Assembly: GCF_029227915.1 (NCBI RefSeq)
Contig: NC_079881.1
Span: 9,424,001-9,488,000 of the forward strand
Source of the DNA: Hydractinia symbiolongicarpus
Taxonomy: Eukaryota > Cnidaria > Hydrozoa > Anthoathecata > Hydractiniidae
DNA: 64,000 bases
Reading direction: 5' to 3'
Shown here: piece by piece, positions 44,375-57,800 of the stretch
Numbering within the stretch: the stretch's first letter is position 1
Layout of the letters: the number at the start of each line of letters is the position of its first letter
Program-made: the position numbers and the translations under genes
Notes under the pieces: generated by a model
What the model saw: only the letters and a program-made list of their open reading frames with translations
Database searches by the model: none
What the model was told of the DNA's origin: nothing

Positions 44375-44523
44375 ACTTTCTGTATAAATTTCAAAACAGT
44401 GCAAGTATTAGTTGCTGTATAACTTTCAAAACAATACAAGTATATATTCTGTACAATTTTCAATGCTGTATAACATTTAAAACAACACAAGAAAAATTCT
44501 TGCTGCATAACTTTTAAAAACAA
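44375..44523. repeat. Degenerate tandem repeat with unit near GCTGTATAACTTTCAAAACA
   Basis: Four or five units of 'ctgtataa(c/a)(t/a)ttcaaaacaatacaagtat' follow one another with substitutions and small gaps. The 94-codon minus-strand open stretch across them is a by-product of the repeat. Confidence 0.65.
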
Positions 44524-44719
44524 GTTTTTGAGCTTGCAATTATTTTTATCTTTTTCTCTTGCGAACTAGTTACATATTTTTGAAGATATTCGATTTCCAG
44601 ATTATATTGTTTTTAATTAAATATAAAGGTATTTATTTGTTTGTTTATTCTTTGTTTTTTTTAAACGCCATTATAATTTTGGCTTATTTTATCTTAAGGT
44701 TTTATTGAAATGGAATATT

Positions 44720-47700
44720 ATGTACAGTTTAACAAAGAATGTAAATAGTGAAAAAATGACATTGTCTGGTAACAAAAATACTTATGGAAGTCATGGAACA
44801 TTGGATTCGAGTAATGTTTTCACACAGGAAAACTACACAAAGAAGGTGTCAGATGTGGCAAGTGAACGTGATGTTTTGGAAAGTTATGATAATATAGTTG
44901 ATGGTGTTAGATTTAGGCGACAACGTTCTCGGTCTTTCAGAAAACCATCACGAAGACGATTAGTTGAAAAGAATGGCAAGCGTAATGTGAGATCAAAAGT
45001 GTTTCCTAGAGATCGTTATTTGCAAGATATTTTCACGACTATAATTGATGCTAAATGGAAGTGGATGATTGTGCTGTTTGTAGTATTTTATCTAGGTATG
45101 TTTTATTATCATTTGATGGGGTTATGATGAGGAATCCGGATAGTGGTCTTCAAAAAACTTGGAAATAAAAAATTTCTAACCATGATCTAAAAAATGTTAC
45201 TTTAAACCATGGAGGTAGAAATAGATAAGGAGATTAAACTAATCTCAATGCACCTTAAAATTCCATTCACATTGCTATTGTTTTAGCATCCCTCTGATAT
45301 CCATGTGCGAAGCTCATTTTACTAAATTTTTACAAAAAACAAGCTGTTTGTTTTTATGTAAAAAAACATGATATTTAGACAAAGCATGATTATTCTGAAG
45401 CATTCATGCTACAGCCTCCGAAATTCAAGTTTGCACACTATATGGTAAACTTCGCCCTGAATAAAACTTTGCCCTCAATGATCATGGTTTGTCTTGTTGT
45501 TAGTGAAGAAGTTCATTTGTTATAACACAATGTAATGTGATTGGAAATGTCACCAGAGAACAGGAGTAACTTAAAATTGAGCGCTATAGGTTGTTAAAAT
45601 AAAAAAAAAAAAATAATAAAATTCAGAAAATGTTTTAATTATATCATTTGTGGAAACACTTAGAATGACATGCATGTTTTGCTGACACATTGTTGCTTTT
45701 TGGTGTGACTATGGTGAACGAAGTGTGAACCCACCCTTAAAATGCATTTTTTCACGCACTGTAGCACTGTAGTCCAAGATTTTTACAAACAAATTTATTA
45801 ATTCCAAAAAAAAATTGTGGTTATGAGATAGATATAAAATAATATGGTTCCAGTTAGCATTGAATTACTACCCAGTCGTTCTGTGATAATGTGCGTACAC
45901 AAATTTATTGCACCTAAACTACACCTAAAGTTTCGCAAAAACAAAAATTTTTGCATTTAGAATTGAAATTGTATACCTGAATCATGAGAAATCCTGCTCA
46001 TTGCATGAAGTAAAGATGTATACTTGTTATCCATTGAAAAGCGAATTAAAAAAAATGTCCTAATAGAAAAATATGAAAAAAATTAAGTTGCAATTTAAAA
46101 GCATGTGTGCCTGTTTGTTAGCATGGCATCACAAAATTTACTTGGACGGGTTATTACTAAGATTATAGATGTGATTATAGTGGCATGTTAAACAACAAAA
46201 CCCCTTGTTTTTAAACTGGGTCACAGGCAGACAGAGAGTATATATTATAAAATAATGCTTATTGTGCTTGGTTATTGTGCTTGGTTTAGGTTCATGGTTA
46301 CTCTTTGGATTTTTTTGGTGGATTGTTATGATAACTCATGGTACAAAATGTTTTGATAATGTGACAAATTTCACTGAAGCATTCTTATTGTCCTTGGAGA
46401 CATCAATGACAATTGGTTATGGAGGAAGACAGGTTACAAGCAAGTGCCCTGAAACTGTGATTTTACTGATCATTCAGTCACTTGCCAGTTGCATCATTGA
46501 AGCATGCATAATTGGTTTGATATTCACCAAAGTGGCTCGACCAGGAAAAAGACAGTCTACTATTGTGTTTTCAAAAAATGCTGTTATCACGAAGCGAGAT
46601 GATAAGTTTTGCTTAATGTTCAACATTGCAGATGTGAGAAAGAAGCAACTTGGCGAGTGCCATGTACGCTTACATCTGTTTAGAACATACAAGACCCTTG
46701 AGGGTACTATAATACAAAATCAACAGAATCAATTGAGAGTGGGAATGGATTGGTATAACATTCGTGACGACAGTGATCGCCTTTTTTTATTATTTCCTTG
46801 TGCAGTAACCCATGTTATTGATAGAAAGAGTCCATTTTATAATGTCTCCAAAGAAATGTATGAAAACTCAGACTGGGAATTGGTTGTTATTTTGGAAGGT
46901 GTTGTTGAAGCTACTGGGTGTGTCTTGCAGGCCCGTACTTCATACTTGCCAAATGAGGTTTATTGGGGAAGAGATTTAGTGAACTTGGTAAGAACAAGTG
47001 AATTTTTTTTCTACTGTGAATAAATCTAAAAGTTGGCATCTTTTTTATTCTGAATAGTTTAGCCTGTTTGTTTTTCTTGTATCCGTAGACTAAAAATCAC
47101 CAGAGACAAAATCAAGTGTTAATATTTATATAAATTAAGAGAATGATACTAAAATACCATTATTGTTCATTCATTCATTCATTCATTCTCGGCTTAACGT
47201 CTGTTTTCCATGCTAGCATGGGTTGGACGGGGTATATTAATGACCCTCTTCCAATCTGATCTAGACTGTGTTAGATCTAAACTCAACTTCCTCTGTATCA
47301 AGTCTGTCCTTATAACCTCCTGCCAAGTCTTTCTCGGTCTGCCTCTGGGCTTTGCCCCAGGAACTATCAAGTCTCTACACTTTCTTACCCAATTATCCTC
47401 CTCCATTCTTTCCAAGTGCCCCAGCCAGTTCAATCTTCTTATCTGGATAACATCTTTAATTCTACGGAGACTTAGCCTGCTTCTTAGCTCATCTGAACTC
47501 TTTCTGTCTCTCAGACTGGCATTACACATCCACCTAACCATTCTCATATCATTCCTTTCTAAACGGTCAAGATCTTCCTGCTTCACTGCCCATGTCTCAC
47601 TACCGTACCGTACTGGTAGCTTATAGAAAAAAGACATTACTCACCATATTTTTGTTAAAAAATATTTTTAGGCAACATACGATGATTGGCATGAGGATCA

Positions 47701-47935
47701 AGGCATTTTGTATATGTTAAGAAAGCTTAACGAAACAGTACCTGCGCCATATGTTCCGATTTGCAGTCCTCTGAGTTACTATAAAAGCATCTCTAAATAT
47801 CCTGATCCTGATGAGGTCTATACTACGCAAGATGAATTGTGGGACGATCAGAACTTTACGGAGCCTGGTGATGAACCACGTGTGTTGCCAACCCATGTAA
47901 AGCTGACTGAAAGTGAAAACAACGTCATAATATAG
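44720..47935 (+). CDS. Inward-rectifier potassium channel (Kir family)
   Basis: Three exons, 44720-45095, 46290-46987 and 47672-47935, give 445 aa with consistent phases (1, then 0). The N-terminus has the family block LVEKNGKRNV ... RYLQDIFTTIIDAKW. M1 follows (WMIVLFVVFYLGSWLLFGFFWW). The pore has the conserved cysteine pair C146/C178, E162 before the filter, and TIGYGGR (166-172). M2 is CPETVILLIIQSLASCIIEACIIG, with acidic E196 at the site that sets strong rectification in Kir2 (D172 in human Kir2.1). ARPGKRQ provides basic PIP2-binding residues, and the cytoplasmic immunoglobulin-like domain is complete up to SYLPNEVYWGRDL. Four subunits should form a plasma-membrane K+ channel that stabilises resting potential. 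The filter has Gly171 where most Kir channels have Phe. The upstream ATG was chosen; the one at 44756 is also possible. Confidence 0.95.
47167..47637 (-). mobile_element. 3' end of a LINE inside Kir intron 2
   Basis: The minus strand encodes YGSETWAVKQEDLDRLER, MRMVRWMCNASLRDR, IQIRRLNWLGHLERM and PRGRPRKTWQEV. This is the well-known C-terminal segment after the reverse transcriptase domain of RTE/CR1-like LINEs. It is followed after the stop by a GAAT microsatellite tail (plus-strand TTCATTCATTC run at 47167-47187), the usual 3' tail of such elements. The 5' side is truncated near 47640, only about 30 bp from the splice acceptor of Kir exon 3. It is in antisense to the channel gene. Confidence 0.9.
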
Positions 47936-48840
47936 TCAAATATTTTAATTAACATAGATTGCATATTTTTATGTTGTTTTTTGTGAATAATAGACTTTTT
48001 TTAATTGAACTGTTTTGTATAAAGAAGCACTGTATTTGGCAAAATATTGTTGATATTCATTATCTGAATGTTATACAGAATATTGTCACTGAGAATATTA
48101 TATAATATAAAATTAATTACTTAATAACTACTTCGTGTTAAGCCATCCATATTTGAAAGTTCATCCATCTTTATTTTTAAACTTCAAATAATCTGGGAAC
48201 CTTTGATACATGGATAATTTGCAGGAAATTGAGATTCTTACCTTATTTTCCCGCAACTTTACATTTCATGGAAGTAGGAGAACTTGTATGTCATTAAGTA
48301 GTTTTTGACTTTTTGCCTTGCACTTTGCTTTATTCATTGCAGATTGATTTTTATCTTTGTTAATGACCAAACTCTGCCTTCATCCTGCAAGAGGAAAATT
48401 ATAACTTCCAAAATCTCTAAATGAGCACTTGGTGATGAACAATAATTCAAATATAGATGGCTTTATAGTTAACTTTATTTTTGTAACTTATTTTCATGAG
48501 TTTTGATTGAAGATGCAATTTGTTGTTGATTACAATCGAATCCACAAGTTATTATCCTAATATAATGTTTCACACCTTCAAAAATATTATTGTAAAAACA
48601 GAGCGAAATTTCTTATGTATAATGTTTACGGATGTTAAGTCTTGTAAAACTGCTTTGTAAACATTAATTTTTATGTCATGCAGGCTAATTTAGCGACTAG
48701 GTTACCTTGTATTTATCATATCTTTTGACAATTGCACTACTATGCCTTAAAATTATCGTCTTCAGCATTTATCTAATTTTCAGGTAAAATAATTAAAATA
48801 TAGTTACTGCAGCTGCGAACATTGTAAAAACTAATTGATT
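47936..48840. other. Spacer between Kir 3' end and MGRN1 start
   Basis: This contains the Kir 3' UTR and the presumed MGRN1 promoter, both genes reading rightward. No further gene or repeat was recognised. Confidence 0.45.
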
Positions 48841-51800
48841 ATGGGTAATTACTTGCCTTTCCGGTTGCCTTTTCAAAGATCTGCTGGCGGCAATGTGGAA
48901 AATTTCAGTTCATCAACTGCATTGTCATATAGATTTCCTCCAGCAACAAAATCTGGTAAGTTGTTTTTAGGAATTTTTTTTTGATATGGCAAGCTTTATA
49001 GTTTTCGCTATAAAATAATTTTCTGAGGAAAAACCTTTGTTCTTGTTTTGGAATAAAGGAAATATCTAACTCGTTATAAAAAAAAGTTTCTGAGGAAAAA
49101 AACTTTTGTTATTGTTTTGGAATTAAGAATTGTTGGCAGTCTTTGAATGGTACTTTCTGAAGGGATCTTATGGCAAAGAAATGATGTTAGGTTTCAGTAA
49201 TATAGAAATTAAATCCTAAGTTTTTTTAAACAGACTTTCTTTTCCTAAGGTATTTGCATGAAAAAATTTCAGATTAAATTATGCTGCACAATTTTGATTT
49301 TATATTTAAGGAATAGTGAATTTTGACATTTTGTCTGAAGTAATTTTAAACCTGGTAAGGTATACTAATCAGTGGCCAGTGGATAAATTCACAGGTTCAC
49401 TCGTCCTTCTTTTAATAAAATGCCTTTGTGTCTCGCTTGGGCGGTTACCATTTTGCGTGATGGACAGACATACACACATGTATTATAATATAGATACTTT
49501 CAAACTTATCAATGTATAAGTAATTAATTTACCTTTATAAACAATCATGTGTTTGTTTTTTCCAAGTCTCTTAAATGTTTTTGAAGACCCTTGATCTCCA
49601 TACCTGTTCACATTTAACTTAGTGGGGAATCATAGGTGTCAAAAAAATTCCACATTGTTACCATCTTCGAACTCCTTTACATGTTTTGCTGGGAAAAATA
49701 ATGTTTTGAGGAAAAAATGTTTTTAGGGAAATGTCTACCTATTTTACAAAATTATTAGTTTCTTTTAATGGATTGTTATGATTTAATTTGCATATGTATG
49801 ATATTGAACAAGTTGCACCTAATGTACATAAATTTCATTTCTGATTAGTTTTTCGTTCAACAAACACCACTATGTATGTATACACATGTTTATAAAAGTC
49901 TTTTTACATTAAATTAGGAAACAAATAGCAATATATTTATATTTGTTTTTGTTTATTTTTCCTTTTATATTATTGGTGACATGCAAAGTGACCTATGAAT
50001 TAGGGTCACAGCTTTTATATGGATCCTTTCCTTTAATTATTTGATTTATTGTGCAAATTTACTTATTAATATGCTAGAAAGTGACATTTTTGGATTTGCA
50101 AATCGTAATTGCAAAAAACGCAAATATGGCCCAAAAGTAAGGTTTTTTAAGTTTTTTTCAAAATATTATCTTTTAATTTTTCTATGGTTTAAAATGTTAA
50201 TTAATACAGATCATTATTTACAAATTTCATTTGTTCCCACATGCAGCAAAACTCTGGTTTCAAAATTACCTAAAAAAATTTTTTTTTTTACATTTTCCCA
50301 AAATTTGTTTCTTTTTTGTAGATGAATTGTAACCTGGGAACAAATAATTATTTGTAAATTTCAATTGATTTCAAAATTATGCTAGGCTAGAGGCAGAACT
50401 ATCTCTCAAATTAACAGTAAATAAGGTTTTCATGTTTGTTTAATTGTTTTAATTGTTTTATTATTTATGTTTTATTATGTATCATGTTTGATATTCGCAT
50501 GTGACCACGAAGATGTAAACTTGTTTTACAACCTATTGCAAACTAAACTCTAAATTTTCGCACAATGTGTTTTTATGTAGCTTGCAATTTATAGACTTAC
50601 ATTAAATGAGTCTAATATTTACAAAGCAAAACAATATGTACTGTAAACTTCACTGTTTAGAAATGTGTTGCATCCTTAGGGTGCATAACTTTAATGGTCT
50701 TTTAAAAAAATAAACACTATTACTGTCATGTCCCTAAGAAACCTACATTGGTTACAAAGTGCAGCTAACACTTTTAAAAATTAATTTGCAGTACGTAAAC
50801 GAACTGGTGAATAAAAGTATCTACTGATATTTAGATTGTGTGATTTTTACTATTTTTAGGCTGTTTTTTTGCTAACCATTTTGTTATGGCTGGAGAACGG
50901 TTTGACAACATGGATCCAGAAACATTTCTATTTGGTGAAAATAATGATTTGAATTATTTACCTGATATTCCAGCACCAGTATGTGTTATGTTTCTTGTTT
51001 TGTTTTGTTAAAAAGTTTCATATATGTGACACGTTTTGCCATTTGGAATACCTGCTAATATTTACGCTGGAAATACGACATAAATACAGCACATATATTA
51101 TGACATTTTCTTGAAGCTTAAAGCATTAGTTTACCAAAGAGTACCAAAAAATTTCTATGTTGCAGAAAAAATTACAAAATATTTTGTTAAACATTTCTAA
51201 AATTTATTAAGAAACGATGAATATTGTTTTATTAGGAAAAAATAAGACTTTCTCCTGTAGTAGTTTTCACAATCACCGTATTTTATTAAGAAATGACTAA
51301 AAATCTTTATAACAAAATATTGAATTTCTTAATATTTTATTTAAAAAAAAATAAAAAGATATCTTACATCGTCTTATTTTGTTAAGAGACTATTAAAAAC
51401 CTTCCTTACGAATCTTAAAAATGTCTATATTCTCTAAAGAATTGAGTAATAATCTTTTTTACACCAACGTATTTTGTTTTAAAACATTTTAAGTTACTGA
51501 TTTTTATCAATTTTAAACAGCGTTATATTTTGATTACAAACAATTTAAAAGCTTTATTATAAATCATTGTCATTTTTTGTTCTAAAACTATCATGAAATT
51601 TTACTTTACGAAGAAAAAAATTAACATTAAAAGTATGATGTACCAATATTTTCTACCTTGCTGGAAATGTATCTATTGTGTAGCAATTTAATACTACAGT
51701 GTAACACTACGATGTAACAAAAAAGTCACTGGTATCATATTGGAGGCGTCAGAAAACAATTTTATTAGCATAATATTATGCCACATTCACAAAAACAAAT

Positions 51801-54800
51801 CCTCAAAAAGGCACCTATATAAATTATATATATGAATATTTCTGAAATATTTTTGTGCTGTTTTAGTTTCCATACAACGCACCCAATGATAACGAACCTA
51901 ATAATACAATAAAATGTTTTGTGTTCCTACGAAAAGAATCCTTAAAGCTAGTCAAGTAAGTATTTAATCTGAAACCTGTCTTCGTATAACAACTTAGTGA
52001 CGGTATACCTTTATTGTATCAAAAAACCGAGTCATTTATACTAAAGAAACGATGATCTTTCCAATGGTGAAACTATTTATTTATTTTTTGAAGGGGAATA
52101 TTGACTTTATCCAAACAACTAACTTTTTCTTTCTAATTGGTCTTTCACACCTTTAAATTGAATAGGAGTTACAAGTGAATGTTAACACTATTATCCTTGT
52201 GAGTATAATTTTTCAAAAACGCCGTCTCCTCAAATCTTTCATTTCTAAAAATGTCAAGTTATCGTAAAACGTCGTTCGTGTGTTTTAAAAAAAGATTTTG
52301 CTTTGATTTCTATGGCATACTCAGTCATGTCGTTATGAATAATAAAATTTAAAAGGACAACCTTCTGAATATTTATCTCCTTGGAAATGTGAATGTATCA
52401 CCATTATTATGAGTATGCTTGAAAGGTGTGATATTTTAAAAAATCTTTAAAACAGTTTTTCATAGTGTTGTTTTTTGCGTATACCATCTATTACATTTCA
52501 AATCTATTTTACAAAACTACAGAATCTCTACAAGGGAGAGTGCTACTGTTCTGAAGCCAACGTGTTTATCTTTTTTTTTTCTTTAAAAAATCAAGGATTC
52601 TTCAGATATTATATCTTAAAGACCAAAGGTTGAGTTAAAAAATGGCTTTTTTGGAAAAAGTAAAATAAATAAAAAACGGGGACTTTGTGGAAAATAATTA
52701 AAAAATCGTTTTACATACATCTATCAGGATTCTAGAGGACATCGAATGAGAGTTGGAAACAAAGTAGTTTTGTTAGTGAAGTCACTTTTTCGAAGGCAGG
52801 GTGTGTTTCAAAAATGTCTCTGTACTTTCTACAAGTTAAAAAGTTTCAAATTATTTTTATATTATTTGATAGGTAATTAAAAAATGCTTCTTGATGATAA
52901 TAAACTTTGGATAATTATCGCTGAAAAAATCGCGATTTAAAAAACCATACTCAAAAGGTATACCGTCACCTTAAAGGCATTGACATCTGTATGCCAAATA
53001 TTAACACAGTTGGTTTCTAAAAAATCAAAAGTTAGACTTAAAAATAAATTTTAGGACTTCCAGTAAGTATTGTTAACTATCATCTGTTCATAAAAGATTT
53101 TAGGTTTTTTTGGTTGTCCTGTATTTCGTAAATCCAATTTTTGTAATATGCTTTTTTTGACATGTTTTTTTTAGGGAGGAAAATGTAGCAGGATCAGAAG
53201 ACTCTGATCATTATCGTGTGGAATTTGTTTTTGATGCTGATACTGATTGTGCTGTTCGAATATTCATGATGGCCACGGAAGAGATCCAACAGGGATCTGT
53301 AAGGTGAATGAGAGTCATGTAATATGTTTATAGGCTATTATAAAATAGAAGTTATTTTTATCAATCAACCCATCATCAAGTATATGAAATCATATTAAAT
53401 TAGTAAAACATGATTTCATTCTACTTGACCACCTTCACCACAGAATCTTTCAACCATATAAAGCATTTTTTTGTTTTGTGTATTAATCCTGCTAGTGTAA
53501 AAGTACTGTAGGAAGCACTCAACTAATTGATACATGTTGTTAATGAATGTAGATATAAAGCCCGCTCTCCTAGTTTGAAGTCTGAACCTGTAATGTTCAA
53601 GAAAGGATGTGGACAAACTTACAACAGTGCAAGTTTTATCATAAAGCCGGATGACTTCCAACCATCTGAAGTAAGTTGACTGCAAATAATGACTTTGTTG
53701 AAAATGGTCTGGCAATTTTGTTCTAGCTTTTGCAAACTTTAAAGTACGACTGATTGGATCTAATTATAACTTTTTATTGTTCCTAATTGCACACAATATC
53801 AATTTCACAATTTCTTACATAGGAAAAAGTCTTGTAAACAAATTTACATTAATTTAACCTTTTAGTCATTAACTTTAATTGGTTGATAAGAAAAATAACC
53901 AAAATTAACCTGATTTAGACTCGACCATTTTTAGTTTGTTAATGTTGTGTTGTTGTTTTGAGAATTTACTACTTAGCCTTTAGTCATTAACTTTAAATAA
54001 GGCTTGGTTGAAGAACCACCATATTAACTTATTTAGCCTCGATCAATTTTCAGTTCGTAACTTTGTTAATGTTGCACTGTGTTGTTATTGTTGTTGTTGT
54101 TTTGAGAATTTACTTATGTTGTAGTAGCGTAGTTTATAGATTTTTGATTGGTTGTAAAACTTAATATATATCCAAATCTCTGGTTTTAAATTTTAGCTAA
54201 ACTTTATACCTGGCGCATCAGAAATACCATTGGTTATACAGATTACCGTAGAAGATCCAGGTAACCTATTTGCTTATGTGAAAAATAATGCTTAACTAAT
54301 ATTGTTTGTTTAGGCCTTCGATCATAGTTCGTATGTTGAGACTAGTGAAAAGCCTGGAAATTTGACACCAAATATACCACCTCTAAATAATTTATTTTCA
54401 TTTTCTTTAGATTTTCTTGGACAGTCAATTTCTACCATAGCAGGAATTGAAAAGGTAAACTGTTTCGACAATAAAAATGCTATGTATGTAGCTTATGAAT
54501 GAAATTGTAGTAAATCGATGTTGCCTAAAATTTCGATAGTTTATAGTCGATAGTTTATGAACGAAACAAAGTTTATTCAAATAAATACCATTGGTTAAGA
54601 GCACTACTAATAAGAACGGACTGTGTTGTCATTGATTAAATCAGAAATATTAAGGACTGCAAAAAACTATTTGAAAAAAGTATAAAATAATTTTTTGAGG
54701 AAACATGAATTTTATTAAAAATATTTATTATGGAAAGTTTATTATTTCTTAACATGAAAATATGAATACTGAACAGACAAACAAAATAATATCTTCAATA

Positions 54801-57800
54801 AAAATATTATGTTTATTATTATTATTATAGTTATCAGATGGATTATACACAATGAAGTTTTTGAAGCAGAAAGCAATGGTAAAAAAATTGTACCTGGACC
54901 TTTTTATTTCCATGAATTTTTTTTCAAGTCTTCCTGTTGTCACTTTTCTGGCGTTTGTGTAGGTTGATGGCTTTTGTGTTATGATACAAGAAATTTATGG
55001 AATTGAGAATAAAGTTAAGGACCAACAAACTAACGAAGGGGTATGTTATCTTACTTTCGAAACAAGAATAGGTTGTTTAATCGTGTTATTGGCCCAAACA
55101 ACTAATTGTTGCAAACTTCAGGCATTAATTAAGCTTTGTTTTAATACAGTCTATGGATCTGACCACTACATTGTTCTTTTCAATGGTTAATATATTTTTA
55201 CGAAAATCCTTTTCATTTGATTATGATTTAAAACAGCGATTTAATGTTATTGTTTTGGTCTACAGGTGGATGATGATGCAGACGACGCTAGTACTGTATC
55301 AGAATGTGTCATCTGTATGAGTGAACTAAGAGACACTATAATGTTACCATGTCGTCATTTATGTTTGTGCAATTTATGCGGTAGGTGTTCCTTGTGCATT
55401 TTTTACATCAAGTTGTGAATTGAACAAGAATATGTGTCTAATTTGATTTCTTGTGTCAGTAGCCAACTTCTCTTTTAGCTTTCTACAATTTGCATTGAGA
55501 GATATATTATATCATTTTAGAATGTTTTAGCGTGTTTATTGGGAGATTTGTGTTACTCTTAATAGCCTAATTGATTAATGTCATATTCATTATTATGTGA
55601 AGATACATTGATAAATATTGTGCGATTTTCCTTTATTTTTTGCGTTGAAAAGAAAGTTTGGACCTTTTGTAATTTGGTGTCTTGACCCCCTAAAAATAAG
55701 TTAACAAGAGTACAAAAATAGCAAAATTAGGATTAACAGGAGTACAAAAATAGAGCTAAATAGCATCAAATTGATCAAAGTAAAATTAGACTAGTAGTAT
55801 TTATATTCCAGCTGACGCAATGCGAACAAAACAAAACAGATGTCCAATATGCAGAGCAAGTATGTTATTTTTTATTGCATCTTATTAATTTCGTTTAATT
55901 TACGCCAATATTTTTCTTAGATTTTTTCTTCAAACGATCACTTTTAATATACTGATTTAAAGTAAAGGCAAGATATTTTTGTGGCACATATTGGTGTATG
56001 TTGTAACGCCCCCCATTTTTTTGATGGACAAAAATGACTTTCTAACCTGTTGGTTATTTTTGTGGTATTTGTTACTAAACTTGTTCAGGGACAAATATGA
56101 CAGAAATGTAAAATATTACGCGTCATAGATTTTCCTTGCTTTTTAGATTTCCATGCCTTGTTACAAATTAAAGCAGTCAGAAAGAAAAAGGCTGGGGTAA
56201 GTATTATTTTTTATCCCTAAATAAACTAAAACATGTCCTGCATCAGCAAGATGGAGATTTAACTTACTGTAATATTTTCCTAAACTCTGCGTTCGATTAG
56301 AGTTTCATAGGTGCGAAAACAGCGGAAGATATACAAGTTTTTTCTTCAACTTGACCATTAGATTTTACAGCCGTTTTTCCAAGAACCTTTACTTTCAATT
56401 GTTTCCCCCAATAGTCCCGATTTCTGGCCAACTGAACACTTTTCACCATTTATTTTCATAAATGAATCTATTTGGATTACTCAAAGTTGAGTGGTCACGA
56501 GTTATGGTTAATAAACGGCATGACAATATTTCTCGCTGGCTGCAAGATTGAATCTCCTGTGTTTTTAGCATTTAATTTTTCCCACTAGCCTGGAGACAAC
56601 ACATCAAGCTATGTGGAAGAAATCCCTCTTATAGAAGCATTAAACGGAGATTTACCCGACCTAGGTAACTCGCTTTTGGTGTTTTAATGAGATTGTTTTT
56701 ACCATTTGGTGAGCTTACACGCTTCATGGTTTATTTGGTGAGCTTACATGGTTCTGGTGACATGAAGTTTCTTTTCTGTGTTCTTGTGAAGAAATTGATG
56801 ATGTATATAAGTAATAACGATGTACATTTTAATGTTTTGTTACGTTTGGTTCTTCTATCAAGTATTAGCCTATTCCTCTGCAACCGTGTTTTAATACCGC
56901 GTTTATACGTGAACAAACTTATCCGGATTTATGAGTCAACTTAGTCCGTGTAAATTTTCTAACTTTATCTGAATAACTTAGGTATAATACGAAGGAGATT
57001 ATTCAAACTTTTAAAACTTTTTGTAAAAACAGATAAAAAGAATTAAAAATGTTAGTTTTTGAATTTTGGGTTTTTGTTGATAACACTAATGCAGGGTTTG
57101 GAAGGTGTTTTCAGATCGAAAAAAAGCACCGACATGGAAAATCAGATATTTCGCAGGGCAAAGAGCGGTGATTTGTATTTTCTGGCAGAACCAATTGTGC
57201 GATAGGCACTTGGGCCAAAGAGTGAGGACTTCGAAAACCAGTTTCATACGCCAAGATAGTGCGCACGGGTGTTATCCTGACTTCGGGCATAAAATTCAAA
57301 AAGGCTCACAGAAACAGCCTCACCCCCAGGGTTTTTTGCCCTTTTTACATCATAGCGGGCGGCCAAATTATCTTGTTTAGCCGTCAAGTAAGCGCTACCG
57401 GGACGAGGATGTCACAAAGACACACCTTAATTTTCAACAAAAAAATTTTTACTGGGGTATTTACACCAGTAAACCATAGCTAAATCCCCCCTCAAGGCTG
57501 AGAACTGTATTTTTAAAATCTAAATAGTATTGCCGGACGTAATTCGAGAAATTTTTAAAATCGACGTAATTTGGGGCACTTTAGGGAAAGGTTCAACATG
57601 TGAATTTTCTAACAAACATACCGATTTTAATAAAAATTGATGTAAGGAATGTATTCAGCCTCTTATTTTTCTCCGCGTTATGATATATTTCGTCGTAGGT
57701 TCAAAACATCGATCATCTGCACGAAAATCAACGAAAAAACAAAAAATTTGCCAAGCAGTTAATCCAGTGTCTTCAGGTAGGCGCGCATTTAATTGAGTTC

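Noticed and set aside
47210-47626. Plus-strand 138-codon ORF in Kir intron 2
   Set aside because: It is the complement of the minus-strand LINE fragment, which has clear family motifs.
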